From the NCBI RefSeq assembly GCF_900091725.1, contig NZ_FMBW01000057.1, forward strand, positions 62,001-126,000: DNA of 64,000 bases. Direction: 5' to 3'. The notes under the pieces were generated by a model. It had not been told where the DNA came from and made no database searches. It saw only the letters and a list, made by a program, of their open reading frames with translations. Every line of letters starts with the position of its first letter. Position 1 is the first letter of the stretch. A program made the position numbers and the translations under genes. This DNA is from Streptomyces sp. DvalAA-43. Lineage in GTDB: Bacteria > Actinomycetota > Actinomycetes > Streptomycetales > Streptomycetaceae. This document shows, piece by piece, positions 42,886 to 50,307 of this stretch.

Positions 42886-43308
42886 GTGAGCCCGATGAGC
42901 CAGGCGGCGCAGAATCTGAACTGGTTGATCACCAACTTCGTGGACAACACCCCCGGGGTGTCGCACACGGTGGTGGTCTCCGCCGACGGACTCCTGCTGG
43001 CCATGTCCGAGGGATTCCCCCGTGACCGCGCCGACCAGCTGGCGGCCGTCGCCTCCGGGCTGACCTCGCTGACCGCGGGTGCCTCGCGGATCTTCGAGGG
43101 CGGCGCGGTGAATCAGACAGTTGTGGAGATGGAGCGCGGATTCCTCTTCATCATGTCCATTTCCGACGGATCCTCACTTGCCGTTCTTGCACATCCGGAT
43201 GCCGATATCGGTCTGGTCGGGTACGAAATGGCACTTCTCGTCGACCGCGCGGGCAGTGTCCTCACTCCGGACCTCCGTGCCGAACTACAGGGAAGTCTTC
43301 TTAACTAG
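42886..43308 (+). CDS. cvnB: roadblock/LC7 protein CvnB (second copy)
   Basis: A 140-residue paralogue, starting with GTG 1 base after the cvnA stop and 7 bases after AGGAG; ATG three codons in is the alternative. Protein sequence is nearly identical to copy 1, but the 3' half of the gene uses other codons with more A/T (for instance near 43125-43300), while the 5' half is nearly identical to copy 1. See the gene conversion finding. Confidence 0.95.
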   Translation: MSPMSQAAQNLNWLITNFVDNTPGVSHTVVVSADGLLLAMSEGFPRDRADQLAAVASGLTSLTAGASRIFEGGAVNQTVVEMERGFLFIMSISDGSSLAVLAHPDADIGLVGYEMALLVDRAGSVLTPDLRAELQGSLLN

Positions 43309-43397
43309 TAGACAGACAGTGCGTTTCACGCCACCGCGCCATAAGGTGCGGTGGCGCGGACCCACTGGGATCGGGACCGGCAGTCGGAGGAGGAATC

Positions 43398-44021
43398 GTG
43401 GACACACCCCAGGGCGGGCACCCTTACGACGGTGGCCGACACGTACCGGGTGAGCACGGGGACAACCGGTTCTACTTCCCCTCCGCACCCGGCGGACAGG
43501 GCCCCCAGCCGCTCTACCGGCCCTACCAGCAGCCGCGGCAGGCCCAGCAGCCGCCGCAGGGCACCCCGCAGGGCTCCGGATGGCCCGCGCAGCGTCCTCA
43601 CCGCTACGACCCGCCCCGGACGCCCCGTATCCAGCCGGTGCAGCCGCGGCAGACCCCCGAGCCTGCCGCGCCCTCCGCGCACAATCCGCTGGTTCGTCCG
43701 TACGCCATGACCGGCGGCCGGACCCGACCGCGCTACCAACTCGCCATTGAGGCGTTGGTCAGTACCACGGCCGATCCGTCCCGGCTGCAAGGGCAGTTGC
43801 CCGAGCACCAGCGGATCTGCCGGCTGTGCTTCGAGATCAAGTCGGTCGCCGAGATTTCGGCACTGCTCTCGATCCCGCTCGGCGTTGCCCGGATCCTCGT
43901 AGCCGACCTGGCAGAGGCCGGACTCGTCGCTATTCATCAGCCCGGCGGCGACGAGTCCGCCGGCGGCCAGCCAGATGTGACACTGCTCGAAAGGGTGCTC
44001 AGTGGACTTCGCAAGCTCTAG
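43398..44021 (+). CDS. cvnC: DUF742 winged-helix protein CvnC (second copy)
   Basis: A 207-residue protein from GTG with GGAGGAGG ahead. The N-terminal 85 residues are low-complexity, Pro/Gln/Gly-rich (PYQQPRQAQQPPQGTPQ), absent from copy 1; the C-terminal DUF742 domain, NPLVRPYAMTGGRTRPRYQL onward, is highly similar. The last 20 bases overlap cvnD. It should bind the same partners as copy 1, with an additional disordered arm. Confidence 0.93.
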   Translation: MDTPQGGHPYDGGRHVPGEHGDNRFYFPSAPGGQGPQPLYRPYQQPRQAQQPPQGTPQGSGWPAQRPHRYDPPRTPRIQPVQPRQTPEPAAPSAHNPLVRPYAMTGGRTRPRYQLAIEALVSTTADPSRLQGQLPEHQRICRLCFEIKSVAEISALLSIPLGVARILVADLAEAGLVAIHQPGGDESAGGQPDVTLLERVLSGLRKL

Positions 44022-44583
44022 CGGCGGAGCAGCCCGCTCCACTACCTCGGCGAAGATCGTGGTGGCAGGGGGCTTCGGCGTGGGTAAGACCACGTTCGTC
44101 GGTGCCGTCTCGGAGATCAACCCGCTGCGCACCGAAGCCGTGATGACGTCCGCGTCCGCGGGCATCGACGACCTGACGCACACCGGGGACAAGACCACCA
44201 CGACGGTGGCGATGGACTTCGGTCGCATCACGCTGGACCAGGACCTGATCCTGTACCTCTTCGGTACACCGGGGCAGGACCGTTTCTGGTTCATGTGGGA
44301 CGACCTGGTCCGCGGCGCCATCGGCGCCGTCGTCCTCGTCGACACCCGCCGCCTCGCCGACTGCTTCCCCGCCGTCGACTACTTCGAGAACAGCGGCCTC
44401 CCCTTCGTCATCGCCCTCAACGGCTTCGACGGACACCAGCCCTACACCCCCGACGAAGTCCGCGAAGCCCTCCAGATCGGACCCGACACCCCGATCCTGA
44501 CCACGGACGCGCGCCACCGCGCCGACGCCAAGAGCGCGCTGATCACGCTCGTCGAGCACGCGCTCATGGCACGGCTCCGCTAG
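44002..44583 (+). CDS. cvnD: conservon GTPase CvnD (second copy)
   Basis: A 193-residue Ras-like/MglA-type GTPase nearly identical in protein to copy 1: P-loop GGFGVGKTTF, FGTPGQDRF, LNGFDG. Differences at only a few residues (for example K to R at the C-terminus). It ends 21 bases before a strong hairpin terminator, shared with convergent accE. Confidence 0.95.
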   Translation: MDFASSSGGAARSTTSAKIVVAGGFGVGKTTFVGAVSEINPLRTEAVMTSASAGIDDLTHTGDKTTTTVAMDFGRITLDQDLILYLFGTPGQDRFWFMWDDLVRGAIGAVVLVDTRRLADCFPAVDYFENSGLPFVIALNGFDGHQPYTPDEVREALQIGPDTPILTTDARHRADAKSALITLVEHALMARLR

Positions 44584-44604
44584 GACCTCCCGGTCCGGAC
44601 GTAC

Positions 44605-44644
44605 GAAAGGGCCCCGCACTCCGGAAGGAGTGCGGGGCCCTTTC
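44605..44644. terminator. bidirectional terminator, second conservon / accE
   Basis: GAAAGGGCCCCGCACTCC (44605-44622) and its exact complement (44627-44644) form an 18-bp stem with a GGAA loop; A/T ends give U-runs in both directions. It separates the convergent transcripts of cvnD and accB-accE. Confidence 0.92.
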
Positions 44645-44656
44645 ACGCGGTGGGTG

Positions 44657-44860
44657 TCAGCCCTGCCAGGAGTGCGGGGCCCGGAAGCCGGGCGTGCGCT
44701 CCAGACGGCGCCAGCCGGCCGTGTTGCGGCCGCGGTGGGCGGGGGGCGCGGCGGGCTGGGCCGCGGCGCGGGCGAGCAGGACCGCGGTTATCGCGGCCAG
44801 TTCCTCGGGGTCGGCAAGACCCTTCTCGACACGCAACACGGACTCGGCGGCAGTGCTCAT
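44657..44860 (-). CDS. accE: acyl-CoA carboxylase epsilon subunit
   Basis: A 67-residue protein whose middle VLRVEKGLADPEELAAITAVLLARA is the signature of the actinobacterial AccE/PccE epsilon subunit, which stimulates the acyl-CoA carboxylase. It follows accB by 70 bases and ends just after the shared terminator. No other function is plausible given its neighbour. Confidence 0.92.
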   Translation of the reverse strand: MSTAAESVLRVEKGLADPEELAAITAVLLARAAAQPAAPPAHRGRNTAGWRRLERTPGFRAPHSWQG

Positions 44861-44930
44861 GGGTGGTTTCTCCGTCTTCTCGGCAGGCAGGTCTTCGCGG
44901 GCTCGGCAGGGGTGCCGCGCGGGGTGCGGA

Positions 44931-46514
44931 CTACTGCGGGGGGTTGCCGTGCTTGCGGGACGGCAGGTCGGCGTGCTTGGAGCGGAGCATGGCGAGCGAG
45001 GCGATCAGTACCTCACGGGTCTCGGCGGGGTCGATGACGTCGTCGACCAGGCCGCGCTCGGCTGCGTAGTACGGATGCATCAGTTCCGCCTTGTACTCCT
45101 TGACCATGCGCTTGCGCATGGCTTCCGGGTCCTCGGCGTCGGCGATCTGCCGACGGAAGATGACGTTGGCGGCGCCCTCGGCGCCCATCACCGCGATCTC
45201 GTTGGTCGGCCAGGCGTAGGTCAGATCCGCACCGATGGACTGGCTGTCCATCACGATGTACGCACCGCCGTACGCCTTGCGCAGGATCAGCGAGATCCTC
45301 GGCACCGTGGCGTTGCAGTACGCGTAGAGCAGCTTCGCACCGTGCCGAATGATTCCACCGTGCTCCTGATCGACCCCGGGCAGAAAGCCGGGTACGTCCA
45401 AAAGAGTGATGATGGGAATGTTGAATGCATCACACATCTGGACGAAGCGAGCCGCCTTCTCGGAGGCTTCGATGTCCAGGACGCCGGCGAGGGACTGCGG
45501 CTGGTTGGCGACGATGCCGACGACCTGGCCGTCCATCCGGGCCAGGGCGCAGACGATGTTGCGGGCCCAGCGCTCGTGGATCTCCAGGTAGTCGCCGTCG
45601 TCGACGAGCTCCTCGATGACCTTGTGCATGTCGTACGGGCGGTTGCCGTCGGCCGGAACCAGGTCGAGCAGGACGTCGCCGCGCCGGTCGGCGGGGTCGT
45701 CGCTCGCGGCGGTCGGCGGGTTCTCGCGGTTGTTCGAGGGCAGCATCCCGATCAGGTAGCGGACCTCGGCGATGCAGGTCTCCTCGTCGTCGTACGCGAA
45801 GTGCGCGACGCCCGAGGTCTCGGCGTGCACATCCGCGCCGCCGAGCCCGTTCTGGGTGATCTCCTCGCCGGTGACCGCCTTGACGACGTCCGGTCCGGTG
45901 ATGAACATCTGCGAGGTCTCACGGACCATGAAGACGAAGTCGGTCAGCGCCGGGGAGTAGGCCGCGCCGCCCGCGCACGGGCCGAGCATCACGCTGATCT
46001 GCGGGATGACACCGGACGCCCGGGTGTTGCGCTGGAAGATCCCGCCGTATCCGGCGAGCGCGCTCACGCCCTCCTGGATACGGGCGCCCGCGCCGTCGTT
46101 CAGCGAGACCAGCGGCGCACCGGCCGAGATGGCCATGTCCATGATCTTGTGGATCTTCGTCGCGTGGGCCTCGCCCAGCGCGCCGCCGAAGATCCGGAAG
46201 TCGTGCGCGTAGACGAAGACCGTACGGCCGTCGACCGTGCCCCAGCCGGTGATGACACCGTCGGTGTACGGCTTCTTCTCCTCCAGGCCGAAGCCGGTCG
46301 CCCGGTGCCGGCGCAGCTGCTCGACCTCCTTGAACGAACCCTCGTCGAGCAGCAGCGCGATGCGCTCACGCGCCGTCAGCTTGCCCTTGGCGTGCTGCGC
46401 CTCGGTCGCCCGGTCACTCGGTCCGCGACGGGCCTGCTCACGCAGCGCCAGCAGTTCGGCCACACGGCCACGGGTGTCGCTCGGCTCGCCCGGGGTTTCG
46501 TCCACAACGGTCAT
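44931..46514 (-). CDS. accB: acyl-CoA carboxylase beta (carboxyltransferase) subunit
   Basis: A 527-residue carboxyltransferase subunit for acetyl/propionyl-CoA, providing malonyl- and methylmalonyl-CoA for fatty acid and polyketide synthesis. Both CoA-carboxyltransferase halves are visible: FGGALGEAHATKIHKIMDMA and AGAPLVSLNDGAGARIQEG in the N half, and IITLLDVPGFLPGVDQEHGG with LRKAYGGAYIVM in the C half. It works with a separate biotin-carrying alpha subunit not encoded here. ATG start; accE follows. In S. coelicolor this corresponds to accB/accE or the very similar pccB/pccE, and I favour accB from neighbourhood. Confidence 0.95.
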   Translation of the reverse strand: MTVVDETPGEPSDTRGRVAELLALREQARRGPSDRATEAQHAKGKLTARERIALLLDEGSFKEVEQLRRHRATGFGLEEKKPYTDGVITGWGTVDGRTVFVYAHDFRIFGGALGEAHATKIHKIMDMAISAGAPLVSLNDGAGARIQEGVSALAGYGGIFQRNTRASGVIPQISVMLGPCAGGAAYSPALTDFVFMVRETSQMFITGPDVVKAVTGEEITQNGLGGADVHAETSGVAHFAYDDEETCIAEVRYLIGMLPSNNRENPPTAASDDPADRRGDVLLDLVPADGNRPYDMHKVIEELVDDGDYLEIHERWARNIVCALARMDGQVVGIVANQPQSLAGVLDIEASEKAARFVQMCDAFNIPIITLLDVPGFLPGVDQEHGGIIRHGAKLLYAYCNATVPRISLILRKAYGGAYIVMDSQSIGADLTYAWPTNEIAVMGAEGAANVIFRRQIADAEDPEAMRKRMVKEYKAELMHPYYAAERGLVDDVIDPAETREVLIASLAMLRSKHADLPSRKHGNPPQ

Positions 46515-46641
46515 GTACCGACCCTACGAAGCCCGGCAAGGAAATCCTGCCGTCGACTCCGTACAGTCTCCTGACCCGTTTCCTGGCGGAGCCCCACAGA
46601 AGCCGGGCGGCATGCAGGCGAAGTACCAGCCAGTACGGGGC

Positions 46642-46668
46642 AGTCTTTGTGCGAGTCCGACAAAGACT
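46642..46668. promoter_or_regulatory. 27-bp palindrome between accB and the solute-binding protein gene
   Basis: AGTCTTTGT (46642-46650) and ACAAAGACT (46660-46668) are perfect complements with a 9-nt centre. The right arm touches the stop codon of the solute-binding protein gene, and the accB start is 128 bases away on the left. It may terminate the five-gene operon or be an operator for the accB promoter, which must lie in this 153-base gap. T-run is short. Confidence 0.6.
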
Positions 46669-47900
46669 CACTGTGGTCTGCTGCACACCCCTGTCAGCCT
46701 TCCGGTGTGGTCCGGTTGGGCTTCCTGCACCCGTTGGACGTCGTCCAGCCGGTCCCGCACCGGGGCGTCGGGGTGGGCGATGGTCAGCAGCACCGCCTCG
46801 TAGAACGCGTCCCGCACGGCGGCGGGCATCACGTCGGAGGCGTCCAGGCAGAGCGGCACCCGCTGGTCGGTGAGGCGGCCGCTGATCTGCTTCTCGACCG
46901 TGCCGTCCCGGGCCGGTACCCCGGAGTCCGGCGAGAATACCCCGGCCCGGCGGCCCCATTCCTCCTGGGCCCGGCGCGAGGTCAGCCGGGTGAGCAGCTC
47001 GCGGGCCTCGGCGGAGCCGCCGAAGAGCGCGGCGAAGTCGGCGGACACCTCGCGGCCCTTGAGCCTCGGGCCCGAGGGCAGCAGCGGCGCGGAGTCCGTG
47101 AAGGCGGCCCGGTCCCGGTCGTCCCCGTAGAAGGACCGGGCGAAGGAGCCCTGGTGCTCCAGCGCGCAGCCGCCGCCGAAGAGCAGTCCGCTGCCGCCCG
47201 GCGCGCCCCGGTGGTCGCGCAGCAGGGCCCGGCGGGCGGCGGCCGGGTCCTGGGCGAGCAGACCGGCCCACAGGCTCCAGGCGTGGACCACCGGGCCGTC
47301 CGTCCACTTCAGTTCCCCGGTCGCCCACCGCTCGTACAGCACCGGGCCCGCCGTCTGCAGGATCAGGTCCTCGATCCAGTCGCTGCCCGGCCAGCCCGAG
47401 GCCCCGTCGTCGCCCATGCCGATGCACCAGGAGGTCAGCGGCGCGGGTGAGGAGGGCGGCGGCCGGTCCTCGCGGTACCAGACGATGCTCTTGAGGTCCG
47501 CCTTGAGCGGCACCCAGAGATCGGCCTCTATGCCCTTCGCCTCCGGCTGCCAGGGCCTGCCGTACTTCGCGCCCGCGCCCTTGCCCAGCGGGCGGAGCCG
47601 CCGCTCCGCGGCGTACTCGACGAGGTCCCCGACGCCCGGCAGGATCGCGATGTCGGGCGGATTGCCCGCCTGCACCGCGGCGAGCAGGACCTCCCGGGTC
47701 GCGGCGGTGCCCTGGTAGGTGTACGGGGTGTCCAGCGTGTCCAGGACCGCCTTGAACTGGGCCTCCTGGTTGTCGGTCCACGGCCCGAGGATCGTCACCT
47801 TCGGCTGCTCGTCACCGCTGCCGGGCGCGGCGAGCCCGCAGCCCGCCGCCACCAGCGCCAGGCACAGCACCAGCAGGAGGGCGCGGGCGCGACGCATCAT
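46668..47900 (-). CDS. solute-binding lipoprotein of the PknG/GlnX-like operon
   Basis: A 410-residue extracytoplasmic solute-binding protein. The signal peptide with MMRRARALLLVLCLALVAAGC ends in a lipobox (VAAGC; lipidated Cys about residue 21). The following VTILGPWTDNQEAQFKAVLDTL and PPDIAILPGVGDLVEYAAERRL are typical of type 1 (sugar/MalE-like) binding proteins, and SDVMPAAVRDAFYEAVLLTI lies near the C-terminus. No ABC permease is adjacent. Instead the gene overlaps the GlnX-like membrane gene (ATGA), so it is probably a sensor, like GlnH, rather than a transporter part. The substrate is not deducible. Confidence 0.82.
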   Translation of the reverse strand: MMRRARALLLVLCLALVAAGCGLAAPGSGDEQPKVTILGPWTDNQEAQFKAVLDTLDTPYTYQGTAATREVLLAAVQAGNPPDIAILPGVGDLVEYAAERRLRPLGKGAGAKYGRPWQPEAKGIEADLWVPLKADLKSIVWYREDRPPPSSPAPLTSWCIGMGDDGASGWPGSDWIEDLILQTAGPVLYERWATGELKWTDGPVVHAWSLWAGLLAQDPAAARRALLRDHRGAPGGSGLLFGGGCALEHQGSFARSFYGDDRDRAAFTDSAPLLPSGPRLKGREVSADFAALFGGSAEARELLTRLTSRRAQEEWGRRAGVFSPDSGVPARDGTVEKQISGRLTDQRVPLCLDASDVMPAAVRDAFYEAVLLTIAHPDAPVRDRLDDVQRVQEAQPDHTGRLTGVCSRPQ

Positions 47901-48901
47901 CCGGTCCTCCAGTAGTCGGCGTTCAGGTGACGGCCGATACCGACGGCGGGCAGCAGCACGATCAGGGCACCGGCCGCGAGCGCCCCGTAGTAGACGCCGC
48001 TCTGCCAGCCCTGGGCGGCCAGCCCCGCGCGGACCCGGGTCGCCGTGTCCGTGACGGCCTGCTGGGAGGCGGCCAGATCGCGGTGGTCATGGGCCTGCTG
48101 TTCGATCCGGACCAGCCCGTCGCGGGCGGTCGCCAGCCGGTCCTGGGTGGTGCTCGTCGCGATCAGCGGGCCGGTCGCCAGGAAGACGACGCCCAGCAGC
48201 GAGACCAGCAGACAGAGGTCGAGGCTGTGGCCGCAGCGGGTGCGCAGCACCCACAGCGCGGAGAGGGTGATCAGGACCAGGACCAGCAGGCCGAGTTCGG
48301 CGGCCGCCCAGCCGGACCACTGCAAGGGGTTCAGCGAGCTGAGCGTGTCGATCCGGGCCATCTGGTGCCCCTGGAGGACATCCAGGCGCGGCACCACACC
48401 GGTGCCCGCACGGGTGAGGAGCATCTCGGCCTCGGTGAACTTCTCGGTCTGCATCGGCTCGTCCGACACGTACTTCACCGCGCCGGGGGTGATGGAGCTG
48501 CTGTACGAGGTGAGCACCCCGTTCACGGTTTCGAGCACCCCGCGGCCCCGGTCCCCGTCGATCTGCACGTCGGAGAGCCGGGACAGGCCCTGGTCGGCGG
48601 CGGCGAGCTGGTTCTCGTACCGGGCACCGGCGCCGACCACGTCGGCGATGCCGCTGTGGACCGACGCCTCGGCCTCCTTGTGGGCGCGCAGCAGGGCGAG
48701 CTGGGTGGCGGCCACTCCCTGCACGGCGGGGGCGCCTCGGCTGCGCATCTCGCCCGCCGAGATCTGGACCTCGCGGTACGAGACGAGCAGGGCGCTCATC
48801 GAGACGAGGGCGGCCACCAGCATCGCGGCCAGATGCCACTCCAGCAGCCGCCGGGTCCTGGACCGGTAGGCGCCGCGGCCCGATCGTCGTCGCGGTGTCA
48901 C
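47897..48901 (-). CDS. GlnX-like four-helix membrane sensor subunit
   Basis: A 334-residue protein with four predicted transmembrane segments: residues about 23-43 (WHLAAMLVAALVSMSALLV), about 190-212 (AAELGLLVLVLITLSALWVL), about 220-240 (DLCLLVSLLGVVFLATGPLI) and about 300-325 (GALAAGALIVLLPAVGIG). Between TM1 and TM2 lies a helical extracytoplasmic domain of about 150 residues and between TM3 and TM4 a second of about 60. This topology is that of mycobacterial GlnX, which passes the signal of the binding protein GlnH to PknG. GTG start overlaps the upstream stop (GTGA), ATGA overlap downstream. Confidence 0.72.
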   Translation of the reverse strand: MTPRRRSGRGAYRSRTRRLLEWHLAAMLVAALVSMSALLVSYREVQISAGEMRSRGAPAVQGVAATQLALLRAHKEAEASVHSGIADVVGAGARYENQLAAADQGLSRLSDVQIDGDRGRGVLETVNGVLTSYSSSITPGAVKYVSDEPMQTEKFTEAEMLLTRAGTGVVPRLDVLQGHQMARIDTLSSLNPLQWSGWAAAELGLLVLVLITLSALWVLRTRCGHSLDLCLLVSLLGVVFLATGPLIATSTTQDRLATARDGLVRIEQQAHDHRDLAASQQAVTDTATRVRAGLAAQGWQSGVYYGALAAGALIVLLPAVGIGRHLNADYWRTG

Positions 48902-50307
48902 AGCCGCCTCCCGCAGTCGATGCAGTACACGGCCGCCGGTCCGGCCGGATGGCCGCAGTGCGGGCACGGGACCGCGGGCCCGGCCCGGGGCACCGGGGGC
49001 AGCTCCACGGGGTGCCCGGAGGTGATGCTCAGCATGCCCTGGCGTACGGCGCCCGGGTCGACGCCCGGCCCGATCCGGACGATCCCGCGCGGGGCGTCCA
49101 CGATGCGGGCGACCTTGCGGACCTCGTCCACGGCCCAGTCGGCGGCGATCTCGGTGGCGAGCCGGACCGCGCGTCCGAGCTGTGCCTCGGCGCGCCCGCG
49201 GTCCGCCAGGTCCAGGGCGGTGTACCCGTGGGTGAGGGCGGTCCGCATCTGCGTGGAGACGTTCATGGTGTGGATGTTGCGGCCCACGGCCCCGGAGATG
49301 CGTGCGGTGTCCGCGGCGGTTCCGGACGGCAGCCAGCTGACCACGACCGCCTCGGTGGCGCCGCCGACGGTGACGGCGGCGAACTGGAGGGGCACGCCCA
49401 GCGGGTCGTTGCCCGCGTCGGCGCGGAGGGTGAGGAGGTAGTCGCGGGATTCCGGTTTCCACTGGTGGGTGCGGAAGGCCAGGCGGCGCGGAGCGTCCTG
49501 GACGGGCTCCGGTTCCAGCAGTTGCTGATGCGGTGCGGTCTCGGTCAGCGTCACGTCCCGCACCGCGGGGCGCACGGTCACCTCGATGGGGAGCTCGGGG
49601 CTGCGGACCCGGCGCAGCCTGCCCAGGGCGGCGGTGACGGCGGGGGCGAAGGAGTCGGGCGAGGGCACGGCGGCGCCGTGCAGCCGGTCCGCAACGGCGA
49701 GCAGCGGGGCCGGGTCCCAGCCCGCTCCGGGCGCGATGACATCGGCGGTGAACTCCCCTTCGCAGCGGTCGAGTTCGATGCTCAGCGCGCTGTCCGGGCG
49801 GGTGGTGTCGTCGCCCTCGCCCCGGCTGCTGCCGTCGGTGATCAGCAGCAGGTGCCGTACGGGCAGGGCGCGTTCGGCGAAGAGTGCGCGCGCCCTGGCC
49901 AGCCAGCCGGTGTATCCGGGCGGCTCCTGTCCCTCGGCGGCCGCGGCGATCCGCCCGACGCTGAAGGCGGCGTCGCGCCGGTCGTCGGGACCGGCGAGCG
50001 CCCATCGGCCGCGCAGCGGGTAGCACTGCGCGGCCCCGCCGCCCAGCACGGTGTAGGAGATCCCGTCGGGCAGCTCCGCCACCGTCCCGGACAGCGCCGC
50101 GACGGCCGCGTCCCGCCGTACGGCGGCCACGTCCACCGCGATGACCAGGGCGATGTCGACGGCGGGGACCCGGTCGCGCGGGCCCACGGCGACCGCCCGG
50201 ACCTTCACATGGGCGTCGATCCGGGCGTCCCGGTCCGGGCGCTGCCTCTTCGCGACCTGGACGGACAGACCGATGCCGAGACCGGACGACGCGGGGGTAC
50301 GGCCCAT
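48898..50307 (-). CDS. vWA-like protein with C-terminal zinc ribbon
   Basis: A 469-residue cytoplasmic protein. The region VDIALVIAVDVAAVRRDAAV (about residues 50-70) through VRHLLLITDGSS looks like a von Willebrand A fold, but the metal-site pattern DxSxS is degraded to DVAAV, so metal-dependent adhesion is doubtful. A beta-sandwich region in the middle (RPAVRDVTLTET) precedes a helical part, and the last 25 residues form a zinc ribbon with CPHCG and CIDCG. It is coupled at both ends with the kinase and GlnX-like genes. Probable scaffold or substrate of the kinase (inference). Confidence 0.72.
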   Translation of the reverse strand: MGRTPASSGLGIGLSVQVAKRQRPDRDARIDAHVKVRAVAVGPRDRVPAVDIALVIAVDVAAVRRDAAVAALSGTVAELPDGISYTVLGGGAAQCYPLRGRWALAGPDDRRDAAFSVGRIAAAAEGQEPPGYTGWLARARALFAERALPVRHLLLITDGSSRGEGDDTTRPDSALSIELDRCEGEFTADVIAPGAGWDPAPLLAVADRLHGAAVPSPDSFAPAVTAALGRLRRVRSPELPIEVTVRPAVRDVTLTETAPHQQLLEPEPVQDAPRRLAFRTHQWKPESRDYLLTLRADAGNDPLGVPLQFAAVTVGGATEAVVVSWLPSGTAADTARISGAVGRNIHTMNVSTQMRTALTHGYTALDLADRGRAEAQLGRAVRLATEIAADWAVDEVRKVARIVDAPRGIVRIGPGVDPGAVRQGMLSITSGHPVELPPVPRAGPAVPCPHCGHPAGPAAVYCIDCGRRL

